Shown here piece after piece: positions 12,562-22,396 of a stretch of DNA of 64,000 bases. The notes under the pieces were generated by a model, which saw only the letters and a list, made by a program, of their open reading frames with translations, was not told the origin of the DNA and made no database searches. Position numbers and translations under genes: made by a program. Numbering within the stretch: position 1 is the first letter of the stretch; each line of letters starts with the position of its first letter. The stretch spans positions 4,340,001-4,404,000 of the forward strand of contig CM031556.1 in the NCBI GenBank assembly GCA_018466975.1, read 5' to 3'. The stretch comes from Sparassis latifolia. Taxonomy: Eukaryota; Basidiomycota; Agaricomycetes; Polyporales; Sparassidaceae.

Positions 12562-13616
12562 TTACACCTGGATGTCGCGGCGAAGCAAAGCGGCCCACGT
12601 CGTAGGCTCTCGCCCAAGTAACCATCGCAAGACATTATAGTTACCAGGAATTCCCCTGAGGGCAGATATCAGGCATGTCGTATCACTTGGAGATCCCAAA
12701 CGTTGAAGCTTACCTCTTATCATAGTAATACAACATCCTATCCATCCCCTCCACGGCGAGATCGCTCAGCAGCTCAGCATGCTGCAACGTGCTCTTCGGA
12801 AGAACTTCTTCCCTCGAGACTGGCTTACAGACAACCTGCCTGCCCAAACGCGTAGAGATCTCCTTCGTGATATCCTCCAACGTGCAGTTCTGCCCGGTGA
12901 GCTCGTACCGAGCACGATTGTGGGGCACGGGGTCGAGAATGACGAGACGTGCGACTTCGGCGAGGTCTTGAAGATCCAGGAAGCCCTGCAGTACTTTCGG
13001 GGAGTACATAGCAATAACCGTGGAGCTTTCCCGTACTTGATTCAAGTTGAAGTTCTGCATGAGTGAGGTGGGCTGGGAGATGGCTGTGAATATATGGTCG
13101 TGATGGCATTAATCCGACAGGGGACACACCTCGAGGATGGTGTAGTTAAGCCCAGACTCTATCAGGTATTCCTCGACACTGAAAGCACGTCAATTTCCCA
13201 GAAAGTTATCATTACCATCTGACAAAGACTCACTCGCGCTTGACCTTGTGATTCAGCAGCTTCGTCAAGATTGGGAACAGTACGCTGCAGTACACGAAGT
13301 GCTGCACGCCCGCCGTCTTCGCTGCATTGATGACTGCAATACCCATTGCCGTCTCCAACGGATGGAACGTCGGTGCATTGTGGAAGACGATATCCACACC
13401 CTTAAATGCGGGCGGGAGGGTGCTGGCTTCCAGATAATCCCCAACGACGAAGGAGGACTCCGGGATCTGGGGAAACTGCACCCTCACTTTCTCCACAGCG
13501 TTGGAAGAATGGACGAGAAGGCGGAGATTCTGCGGAGCGACAGATGAACTCTGCAAGAGCTCTCTGATGACGAAAGTAGATGTTCTGCCTGCTGCTCCGG
13601 TGATGAGGACAGTCAT
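12562..13616 (-). CDS. NmrA-like family NAD(P)-binding protein (294 aa)
   Basis: Four exons on the minus strand, complement(12562-12655, 12714-13072, 13130-13178, 13234-13616), join in phase to 294 aa. The N-terminus MTVLITGAAGRTSTFVIREL is a Rossmann beta-alpha-beta with a glycine-rich dinucleotide loop (GAAGRTS). Later segments match the NmrA/HSCARG pattern: a VVGDYLEASTL strand-helix, GVDIVFHNAP, AAKTAGVQHFVY, NHKVKR, and the C-terminal LRWLLGREPTTW. Length is normal for the family. Such proteins sense NAD(P) redox state or act as atypical short-chain dehydrogenases/reductases; which applies here cannot be told. The Tyr-x3-Lys pair of classical SDRs is not clearly present. This is the most conventional gene in the window. 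It sits between the F-box pair and the inverted repeat. Confidence 0.88.
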
Positions 13617-14040
13617 GTTCTGTGCACGAATTCATGTAACGTCCGAAGCGATACACCGGAAGCAAACCGACTTACTTCCTTTTGTACGACGGAGACCCTA
13701 GAAGGCGAGATGGCTCAAAAGTCCGGAGCAAGAGATGATACTTTTGTAATGATTGCGCAGGCGGCCAGTGGCTACGATACGTCATCGATTCATCAGCTGC
13801 CTCAGTCTCGCCCGGTTCGGTTCCAGAGCACATCGTGCTGAGCTGAACAAGCGCAGGACTCAGCGGCTTTTCAACTGGTCGTGGGAGATCGCACAAGCAC
13901 AAGCACAAGTTCGATCAAAGGAAGTACATTAACTGTATATAATGAGAAAGCGGCAAATGACAGGACATCGACAAACAGCGCAGGATGCAACGACGAGGGG
14001 CAAGGGACAGGAACAGCACGTAAAATTACGAGGAAACCAC

Positions 14041-16398
14041 TTATTTGCACACAAGCTGGGCCAAGTCATCCCTATCCACCCTAAGCGTCCTGCCGCCTTC
14101 TTCCAGTACTAGAACAAGCGTGTCTGCCACACCCTGCATCGTTTTGCCGTACACTCCGAAGTTGGGGCCACACTTACACACGATCACATAATCGCCAGGG
14201 CCTGGTCGCAATATGGCGAGGTCTTGGAGAGAGACATCGGCATATTCCAGCTTTCACGTCCGGTATTCGCATCACACCTTGCCGTCCACTGGGGAGGCTC
14301 CCTTCACCGTGGTCATCAGCTTGTCTCGGAGTTGACCGGCTGTGCACATGAACTTGAAGCGATAAGTATGGAACGCAGGTGCCACAGCCACATCCAGCAT
14401 CCATCCATTGGGTCCTGATGTGAATTCAGCAGACATTTTGTGTTGATGATGAGGCTACGCACCATTAGGTTCGACTGAAGACATTGATCCATCGGGTCCT
14501 AATGTGGATTCAGCGGACGCTCGGTAGTGGCGGCGCGGTTACGCACCATCAAGTTCCACCGAATACGCCCACGCCGAATCTGTGTCATGTGATGCGGGTT
14601 CTAATTCGTGGCCCAATGGGGTCCGAGGCCACTCAGGGAGCGGACCACGCTCCGCCGTGTTGATGTTGCCCCTGCAATGAGGCAGTTAGATATGACCAGA
14701 ACTACAAGTAATGAATCTTACCTTTCTTCTGACCGGAATGCGATCTCGGGCTTTCGGAACAAGAGGATGCCCCTCGAGGTTAAAAGCTTGGCTTCAAGCT
14801 CAACCTCGTAATCGCCGTGGTACGTGACGTTTCGCAATGTGCCCACAAATCCCTTCAAAGGGCCTTTGATGACACGCACCGCTCGCCCGATGTCAGGATT
14901 CCGTCAGTCAGGATGCTTGAGGGCAAGCTCCATCTCCACCTCTTCCTCCGTTTGCATCTCAGAGCGTGAGGGGCGCTGCTCTCTCGGCCTTGATACTGTC
15001 ACCGACGGCTGTATCGAGGTCCATTCCGCCTCGGACTCTGTGAGTAAGAGATTCCAGGGTAACACATGATGCTATATCGAGTTTTGAGCATCGATAACGT
15101 TGCAGGTGGTGGGACATACCTCAGAGGTTTCCAACACAGAAGAAGTATGAAAGACTCCCATTATTGGGTTTCTAGTTCGCTGAGAAAAGTTCAGTACTTG
15201 GAAGCATCGTCATACGTAGAACATACATGCTGAGGAAAGTTCCGCTATTAAGGATTGCAATTGCATGAGAAGTGCACAATGTACCTCGACTTTGTTCGCG
15301 TGAACAATCGTGACATCGAAATCATCCACGGCAATCACTTGCCCTTCCAAGCCCGCATGGAGGCCCGTCTTAACTTTGACCGCATCGCCAACTGCCCAAA
15401 GGGGGTGTAACTGAGTTACAGGTAGCACGAGAGACGAAAGTTCGTCATCCAACTTCTTGTGGTAGAGATTGGTTAGCGTAGCCTGTCCATTAATGACTGA
15501 ATGCACAACACCGATGAGGCCGCATTGCTCACCCTGTATAATGATCACACATGTGCCTGCAGCCGGTTCGAAGTCAACACAGAATAGAATGAGCTTCACT
15601 ATCGCTGTCTTTGGCACGAATTTCACCGCATTAAAGACGAATACGTCATTTCGAGTCGTGTGAACATCGAAAGTCACCCGGTCCAAAGTGAGTTCGAGCT
15701 GCAGGAGGCCGCCTTTGAACTTCTTGCCCTTGAGAATATGTATCAGCTGATCACCTTCACTTTCTGTCACAGCCTCTCTGAACAACTCCTTCAGTAATGC
15801 TGGCGGCATCGGTTGCTGAGAAGTTCTTCCGTGCTGCCACTTTTTTGTAGTAGGCAAGTGCGGAACCACCCAGACGCGGAGGAGAGAGTCCTCTCGCGAC
15901 TCCACGAAGGCCACATCATGCTTATATGTACCACGCGAGATGCACACCCAAGGAGAGAGGAAACCATTTTCCGTGGCTTGAAGGTGGATTCCATCGGGGG
16001 CAAGAGAGACGACTGCGCCACCCGACTGCGAGGTCCGCTGTGCGCGTCTAGCCGCCATGTCTCTCTCCGTAATAGACTGGGCCATGGCTTCTGCATCAGC
16101 AGCATCATCACCGACACATGCATTATCAAGACGCACCCGAGCTTGTTGAGTGCGTTGGACGTCAGCGAGCAACTCGGCTGGAAACAAGCTGTAAGATATA
16201 TCCAATAATGCAGCTGAGACACTTACCCAGTTCCTCCTCCTCTTCTTCTTCTTCCTCCTCCTCCTCCTCCTCCTCCTCCTCGTTGTCGACGATAGCCTCG
16301 ATATCCAAGTATGAGTTCTTGGCATTCCATGCATGAGGATTGAAAATGTAAGAACCGACTGCAGTACTTACCGCTTTCCACGCATGCTTTGAAGACAT
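14041..16398 (-). pseudogene. Spt5-like KOW-domain gene, left-arm copy, nonsense-interrupted
   Basis: Read on the minus strand, the first exon encodes MSSKHAWKA, then a NSYLDIEAIVDN segment running into a glutamate tract like the acidic N-terminus of Spt5. A following exon gives ELLADVQRTQQARV and later an open stretch with a KOW-type motif (VGDAVKVKTGLHAGLEGQV). A second KOW-like segment, IGRAVRVIKGPLKGFVGTL, follows. The end, near 14,041, is LRVDRDDLAQLVCK. Spt5 is an RNA polymerase II elongation factor; this copy has only some Spt5-like parts. Just before the second KOW the reading is LALKHPD-stop-RNPDIG (TGA, a probable former Trp codon). The same stop is in the right-arm copy, so it predates the duplication. 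Exact exons are not all resolved. Confidence 0.65.
16231..16281 (-). repeat. (GAG/GAA)n trinucleotide tract coding poly-Glu, left arm
   Basis: CTC/CTT repeats on the plus strand encode about 17 consecutive glutamates in the minus-strand Spt5-like gene. The mirror copy is at 38,222-38,272. Confidence 0.9.
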
Positions 16399-16608
16399 GG
16401 CAGCGTCAGTGGTACCGAGAGGTCGGGATAGTGTCCGTTAGATTTGAGCAATCGTATCTTATGAGATGTTGCTTGGAGTACACGAGGCTTCGACCATGAG
16501 GCGTTCATCACCAATCAGCCCACATGTACAATTACTTCCGAGTAACATGCGCAATGTCCTTCAACGTCGCACTGCTGGTGATGAGGTGTCATCGAGAAGA
16601 TTTCTGAT

Positions 16609-17945
16609 GTAGCGGCTGCTCCTGCAGTTGTGCGTGAGCATGCACAAGCGCTGCATTCTCCTATACATTGAGAAACATGTCAGTATAGCTACACCACCCT
16701 TCGTCCATATCGTGCACATACATTATTGTCAGCCTGTCAGCCTATCAACCTCAGCGTGTACAATCGACCTGGTGCGATCTGGCTGTAACCGCACGGGTGC
16801 GTTGATGTCAAGGGTCTTCAGAAATTTTTACGCGTAAGGTAATCAATAACCAAATCGGCTGCAATTCGATTGTATCCCACTCTGGTATGCAATTGGCGCA
16901 AAAGGGCGATGAAACAAACCGTCTGGCAGCTTGGCTACCTATACTATAGCTAAAGATAACAAGGACCCCACAAGAATAAATAACAACGAAACTACAAAAG
17001 AGAGCGAACTACACTACAATGTTACTAAAGGCTCCAGGCCACATAGCGAATGACAAGCGCTACGGCCGAGAGATGGTGGTGGAACGAGAACAAGAGGAAA
17101 GAAACACCCATTCCACCTCCAGCGGAGTTTTGACGCATCCCGTCGCTTTGTCCCGCGCAAATAAGGCAGCCACACATCACGGGCCACTTGTCACGAGCCG
17201 CTTGTCACGAGCCGCTTCTCAGCCTCTGTTTGTCTCGCACAAATAGACTGCGTGCGCCATCTGGCCGCTGTCCAGAATTTGGGCGCCTTCTTCCTTGCCT
17301 TTGAATTTCCATCATCCCTGCGATATTGGCCAGTTCTTCCGTCGCCGTGTCTGCCTCCTCCTCCTCGCCCATGCCCTTCTCGCCATTGTCATTGTCGATG
17401 CCATCGCCCTCTTCTGCTCCAGTGCCATCATTGCCGCCCTTTTCCTCGCCCACTTCGATGCCCTGAGGGCTTCCTCGTAACGCCCTCTTCCGCGCAGGTG
17501 CCCTCTTCCTCGCTGAGCCGTTCTCGTGCGCGCCGCCGCGCCTGTTTGAATTAGGGGCTGATAGTATACATTGTATTAGAACCTGTATCATAGCCATCCG
17601 AGCCACATCTCTGATGATTGAGCGCCATATCGGGTTTGTACCAAACATAAACATAAGAACCGCGAAAACGCACCATTAATTGGCGCCTGAGCCGCTAGAA
17701 CAACCCACAGGCCAATATTGGCTCTGCTTGAAAGCCCGGAACCATACGTTGTTGCCCATGGATGCATCGTCCACGGCTCACCCTGGCTATACAGATATTA
17801 CAGATGCTACATAACGATCACTCGCAAATACCGGTCCTTTGTCAAGGTCTCGATGTCTCCGCTTTCTACAATACCTGGCACGTATTCATGGAATGGTCGG
17901 AAATTACGAGGATCGACCACCTGAGCGTACCATGTGAGTGCTCTA
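16609..17945 (+). repeat. 1.3-kb module, copy A
   Basis: One of three copies of a module that begins 'gtagcggctgctcctgcag' and ends near 'catgtgagtgctcta'. Copy B (30,382-31,699) is in the same orientation and copy C (36,578-37,897) is inverted. Copy A has an extra 'cttgtcacgagccg' unit compared with copy B (near 17,195-17,215). A and C lie within the inverted-repeat arms, while B stands alone in the interior. No obvious terminal repeats or target-site duplications were seen at the copy-B borders. Confidence 0.88.
17205..17654 (-). CDS. Acidic, low-complexity ORF in 1.3-kb module (copy A, 149 aa)
   Basis: Open frame beginning MFMFGTNPIWRSIIRDV, then a Lys/Arg-rich stretch, then a Glu/Asp/Gly-rich stretch (KGMGEEEEADTATEELANIA) and a basic end, RSLFVRDKQRLRSGS. 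The frame is longest in copy C (183 aa) and is frameshifted in copy B, so it may not be under coding selection. No family recognised. It could be chance reading of low-complexity DNA or a fragment of a captured gene. Confidence 0.35.
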   Translation of the reverse strand: MFMFGTNPIWRSIIRDVARMAMIQVLIQCILSAPNSNRRGGAHENGSARKRAPARKRALRGSPQGIEVGEEKGGNDGTGAEEGDGIDNDNGEKGMGEEEEADTATEELANIAGMMEIQRQGRRRPNSGQRPDGARSLFVRDKQRLRSGS

Positions 17946-18167
17946 CGCACATCGCTTACATGAATTCTGTGCTGACGCCGTGCTTCTCGTTGACTTTCGT
18001 GACAGGTATTCGTGAAACTATCCGGCACGACGCTTCTAATCTCAGGTATGTTGCCTTTATATATCCTGCCTGCTGCTGCCAGGCTGATAACGCGAACCCA
18101 TCGCCATCCGTCCCGGATTTCGCTGTCCACACTACTCCCTCAGAATTTCGAAAAGTCGGCCACAAAT

Positions 18168-18459
18168 ATGTCAGACAAGGTGGATGCGGAAGTTCGCTGT
18201 CCACATTTCAGTTGCTGACATTACTCGCCTACAGGTCTCCGTGTCCCCGGTCCAATGTCCAAAATCTAGTACCAAGACAGACGTGGCGAGCACATCCCGT
18301 CCGCCTTCGTCGGACACACGCACGTCCTTACTGGAGGAGATCGAGGACCTGAAGCGTGAACAACAAAAATTAATGCAGCTGATCCTTATCTTAGAGAAGG
18401 AGGTGAAGACCATGGAGCTCCGAGTCAAACAGTCAAAACGACGTGCAGTTCATGTTTGA
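18168..18459 (+). CDS. M3: small two-exon coiled-coil protein (82 aa)
   Basis: A short first exon (18168-18191, MSDKVDAE) joins through a 43-bp intron to 18235-18459, giving 82 aa. After a Ser/Thr/Pro-rich stretch (STSRPPSSDTRT) comes a heptad-like helix, LLEEIEDLKREQQKLMQLIL, continuing to a basic end. This looks like a short coiled coil. Family unknown. Two related sequences occur in the right arm: a broken one at 36,070-36,359 and a rearranged one at 35,391-35,990. The design (tiny first exon, then coiled coil) is like M4. Confidence 0.5.
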
Positions 18460-18839
18460 GAGTTTGCAGAGGCTACAGCTGACCTGGTTGCGCTGGTCCG
18501 CGCTGAGCGAGGATCATTGAGCACCCCTCCCCCTCCCCCTTATGGTGCGTACGTGGATCAAAATCCTATTGATGACACCTGTATTCACTATTCTCAGGTG
18601 CCTGAGCTGCTTGCGGGGGGCGTTGGTTTCGCTGTTCATGTCGTGTACCTCACTCAATATTAATGTATCTTGCGCTCCGTTTGCGGACGGAGAATTATCT
18701 CTAGTCCTTCCGTTAGGTGGGCACCCGCGAAGGCTGCGAAGGTCGCGTGTGAGACTCGACAGGATAAGTATAGACCACGAAGGACCTCGTCGATTCATTC
18801 TGCCAGGCCATCTGCGTGACTCGCGATGAGAAGACGGGC

Positions 18840-19140
18840 GAGGCGAGGTACATGCGTGCGCAAAGTGCCACTTGGCAATGTGGACATTTAAAGATAGATT
18901 AAATAAGTTTTCTATAATCCTTGCTGAAAATAAATTCATTTGAAGTGGACATAACTATACCATAAGTCTGAAGCCACCATAAGTCTGGAGCTACCTTTCG
19001 AGGAAACAGTAGATGCATTTCCATGAATTTCGCTTCGCGTACTATGGGGAACCCTCTCTTACCCCAGAGTACATGATGTGAAATTCGTGGAAATGCATCT
19101 ATTGTTTTGGATCTGTCAGATTATAAATTTCGTGGCACGT
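18840..19140. other. AT-rich spacer with foldback sequence
   Basis: This stretch has no good match in the right arm. It holds a short direct repeat ('ccataagtctg' at about 18,960 and 18,978) and the foldback at 19,005-19,106. No ORF of note. Confidence 0.5.
19005..19106. repeat. Imperfect foldback (about 27-bp arms)
   Basis: 'aacagtagatgcatttcc' at 19,005 is mirrored by 'ggaaatgcatctattgtt' ending at 19,106, with pairing that extends inward to 'atgaattt'/'aaattcgt'. The loop is about 47 bp. It could be a tiny foldback element or an RNA hairpin. Confidence 0.75.
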
Positions 19141-19213
19141 GGGACCCATGAGGAGTATGCCTATATATATTGCGGTGTCTCCGAGTCTTTCCCCATCTCA
19201 TGTTCGGAGCATA

Positions 19214-19250
19214 CCACCACCACCACCAACACCACCACCACCACCACCAT
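19214..19250 (+). repeat. (CCA)n microsatellite upstream of M4
   Basis: CCA repeats interrupted by one AAC, about 30 bp before the M4 start codon. A shorter mirror-image tract lies upstream of M4' at 34,711-34,729. Confidence 0.9.
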
Positions 19251-19278
19251 CCCCCCACTACTGTCCAAACTGATCCTC

Positions 19279-19617
19279 ATGGCTAATCGTGGTCGTAAGT
19301 GATGATTATACATTTTGACGTGAATCGATATTAACATTGTTTGTACTGCTGTGGCCTCAGCACCCTCCATCAGTGACTTACAGAACCAGATTCGGGCCCT
19401 TAGCGCCGACGTAAGTCAGACTGAGGCTATCGCGCTGAAGGTGCAGCGGGCCGTGGAGCTTATTCGTGTGGCCCTTGGTATCAACATCGGAGGGGCATTG
19501 CCCTCCGCGCCGCCCTCCGCCGCACCGCCCTCCGCCGCACCGCCCTCCACCACGCCGCCCTCCACCGCGCCGCCCTTCTCTGCACCGCCCTTCTCCAATG
19601 TTACTGAGGCGGTCTAA
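19279..19617 (+). CDS. M4: small coiled-coil protein with Pro/Ala-rich repeat tail (90 aa)
   Basis: Exon 1 (19279-19294, MANRG) and exon 2 (19361-19617) join through a 66-bp intron to 90 aa. The helix ISDLQNQIRALSADV through VQRAVELIRVAL has heptad character. The C-terminus is built from 15-nt DNA repeats encoding PPSAA-like units. The inverted paralogue M4' (34,408-34,681) shares the start, the intron position and ISDLQ but lacks the repeat expansion. A TATATATA stretch lies about 120 bp upstream (near 19,163). Family unknown; a small oligomerising protein is plausible. Confidence 0.55.
19500..19597 (+). repeat. 15-bp coding minisatellite in M4
   Basis: About six tandem units of the form GCCCTCC(G/A)C(C/G)(G/A)C(A/G)CC encode Pro-Pro-Ser-Ala/Thr-Ala/Thr. 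They are absent from the right-arm paralogue. Confidence 0.85.
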
Positions 19618-19728
19618 CGTAAGTCCTTAAGATGAGTGATTTATATCGGTAGATAACCTGACTGATCAGATGTGCACAAGGTTACTGGGAGGCAGTCGGG
19701 TGTGGGGCATTCCGCGGGGGTTCTATAT

Positions 19729-19945
19729 GATTGTCGGCCACGTTTGTTGTACTTTTGTTTGCTGTGCCTGAAATGACCTTCGAAAGTTGTGGAAAGTCTT
19801 AAGGTTGGAGGCTGATCTCGCAAGACAATCGTCGTGATTGTCGGCCGCGTTTGTTGTACTTTTATTTACTGTGCCTGAAATGACCTTTGGAAGTTGTGGA
19901 AAGTCTTCAGGTTGGAGGCTGATCTCGCAAGACAATCGTCAGCAA
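19729..19945 (+). repeat. Two tandem units of about 104 bp
   Basis: Sequence from 'gattgtcggccacg' (about 19,732) through 'ctcgcaagacaatcgtc' is repeated from about 19,836 ('gattgtcggccgcg') with a few substitutions. One diverged unit corresponds to about 34,170-34,290 in the right arm. Confidence 0.85.
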
Positions 19946-19991
19946 GCTCAATGGCATTGACTTCTTTACACATACATGACATGGAAATACA

Positions 19992-21591
19992 TCAGATCTC
20001 ACACTTCCAACACTCCACCAGGTGCCTATCCCTCGCATACATCGATATATCTTCTAGGTAAGGACAAGCACGATACAATTGAGTGACTTGTGCACGTCGA
20101 TCGGCGTCTAACTTGACGCTGCGCCCCTCGACTATATGCAAGTGTCGTACCGAAGGAAAGAGATCTAGCCACCCCGGTAAGCTGTTCTGTGCTGATGTGA
20201 ATGGCGGCGAAGCAATGAATGAAATGGGCAACTTACAAGAACACTCAGATGAGTTGAAGATAAGGTAAATTCGTCTGCATCCCATGTAGCGCGGATGGTG
20301 ATCGTGCGCACGTTCGAAAGACCGCGTTCCGTGCGAAGGTGTTGTGGGTCATCTACAATGAAGAATGAGTCGGATTCTGGCTGTGCGATGTAACCACAGG
20401 GAAGGGCGATGTCGAGCTCTTGGAGACGCGTACAGCATCGAGCACTGTTTATCACCCCTCGGAGCTCGGAATTGAGAAATAGGCCAATCGCGGAAGGATG
20501 ATCCGGTATGACTGCAAGATGCTGCAGTGCAGGAAGACCCTGCGCAAGTAAGGGGATTATGTAGTCGTGAGAACCCGTGAGGACTTCGAGGTGGTCCATA
20601 TTAAGTGGACGGGCGGCGTAGGGGAGGAAACCAGGGCGAGTAAAGCGACCAATCCGGAGCTCACATATGCTGGGATGATGAAGGAGGAAACGGAAAATTG
20701 TGTTGATGGGTAGCGCACCATCGATGTAGAGGGTTTCCAGATGCTCCATGTGAAGGTGAGGTAAAATAAGATGCCACGATGGTGAACCTCTGTTGTCGAG
20801 CTGGAGATCGAGCGCAGTGAGCGCTGCACTGTTGAGGGTGTGAACCGTCCAACTAATGTACTCCGCGGAGAAGAATACGGCAGATTTGACCTGCATCTTC
20901 TGCAGATGAGGATAAAATAGACCGGAGTTGACGACAGGATGTCTTCAGGAGACTCGATAGCTCAAAGATCGCTAGACAAGCACAACTTCAGACATAGGTG
21001 CGACACCCCTGATGTGGCCACGGTCTGTAGGAACTTGCATGTGGCTAGAGCGAGCCATGCATTGTGGAGCTCGATGATAACGTTGGATATAGCAAGCTGG
21101 GTACGACTCGAGATGAAGAATCCTGCCAACCCGTAAAGCTGGCATTTGGCCATTGCTGCATTCGCGATGATACGGATCCACATAGATGGGGGAGTAGGAA
21201 GGCCTTGCATGCCACGCCACACGATGATGGGCCGTGTGTGCTCATAAGTTATGACTGGACCGACATTGTTCGAGGAATCAATGAAGCCTGCGGCCTTTAG
21301 ATAGAGCGGCAGTATGTAGACTCGGAGAAGCCCAGACACAAGTGAAAGTGTGTATAACGTGTCACGATCATTCGCCAAAATATGAATGATATTGCCTAGC
21401 TCGACCGGGAGCATCAAAAAGGGAAATACGTGCTTTGAATTGACTGGACGATGTGTCTGAGAAAGTGCGTCAGTCTGAATACTGACTGCACGATGCAGAC
21501 CATACCGCACGCACAACAACCCTCTTATCAGTCTGTGAATTGGAATCGTCTTCTTTAAGTTTCTTGTGATGCTGCGAATCGTCCTCCTCAT
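19992..21591 (-). CDS. F-box/LRR-type protein
   Basis: Minus-strand gene beginning MRRTIRSITRNLKKTIPIHR. Residues about 58-97 form an F-box-like segment (FLMLPVELGNIIHILAND..LYTLSLVSG). A second exon, from about 20,896 to 20,237, contains leucine-rich strand-turn patterns (LTALDLQLDN, HLETLYIDG, CELRIGRF, LQELDIALP). A third exon, complement(19992-20186), joins in phase through a 50-bp GT-AG intron and ends ERHLVECWKCEI-like with a terminal Cys pair. The junction between the first and second exons (about 20,900-20,970) is not resolved. Agaricomycetes carry many such F-box/LRR-like genes. This one lies inside the inverted-repeat structure, next to the CACTA-like element, and has no copy in the arms. 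Confidence 0.7.
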
Positions 21592-21599
21592 GGTGATGC

Positions 21600-22080
21600 T
21601 TGGACAAAACCTAAAGGTTAAATAATGAGTACACTACCGGCATGAAAAGCATAGAACTCGTACCTGGGCATCTTCGACAAATCCACAGCGCTGTTGCTTT
21701 GTGCAACGGTTCAAGGCACGCAAGAACTGTGATCATTGGTATATGTGCTTGCAGGTCAGAGGATGCAGAAAGCTTACTTCTGACATGAGCCTTTTCGCTG
21801 GCGGTGCATCAAGAGCATCATCGAGAGTAGACCGTTTCCCAAGTATGCTTGGGGAACCGGAGCGAAGCGTGCTATAATTTGAGCCCATGGGACAGTGTGG
21901 GATGGAGATTCTTTCGAAGTTAAATATGCTCGAGAGCGACCAGCGCATAGCGCATCCGAGACTTCAGCGGGGTGAGTGACGAAGCAGCGAGAACAATGGA
22001 GATCTGAAGCGGACAATGGAAAACTTACCATTGATTCACCGCGGACAATGCACAACCGGTCCAGCAGTGCCCATGGTGGC
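21600..22080 (-). other. Possible exons of an unrecognised minus-strand gene
   Basis: Open segments MPPWALLDRLCIVRGESM (near 22,082) and LGKRSTLDDALDAPPAKRLM (near 21,830) end at plausible donors (gtaag), followed by FLRALNRCTKQQRCGFVEDA. They could be joined by short introns. I recognise no domain. They may belong to the element carrying the downstream transposase genes or be a 5' extension of the neighbouring F-box/LRR gene. Confidence 0.3.
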
Positions 22081-22396
22081 ACCGAATGATTAGTTCATGA
22101 ACAGAGCATGTGAACAGGCGCATCAGCTCACCTGGGGATCCACCATCGTGTTTCAGCCAATGACAAGAACAATAACGCTGCATATCTGGACGGGACCGAT
22201 AAGGGATAATGAGATGGCGATGCGCGCAGAATCATTGACCGTCAGATCAGCTTGGCAGCTCGGGAAGCTTCAGAACTCAGAATTCTCTGCACGGAGCTAC
22301 ACATGACAATAGTATTTCCATCAATTACTACAACCGATGTGATCTGTCAGTGCATCCGCGATCACCGTGGAAGGTAATTTGCCTAAGTCCGTATCA

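Larger units (their letters stand above)
13859..19945 (+). repeat. Left arm of large inverted repeat
   Basis: This arm is the reverse complement, with indels, of about 34,165-40,629. The outer match starts at 'ctcagcggctttt' (13,859). It covers the Spt5-like pseudogene, the 1.3-kb module (copy A), the M3 gene, the M4 gene and the sequence around 19,680-19,945. Outer parts look nearly identical; inner parts from about 18,840 are clearly more diverged. The inner limit was judged by eye. Confidence 0.85.

Noticed and set aside
18542..18829. 95-aa ORF after M3
   Set aside because: Conserved in the right arm mainly because the arms are duplicates; no start or domain support, and it may be the 3' part of the M3 transcript.
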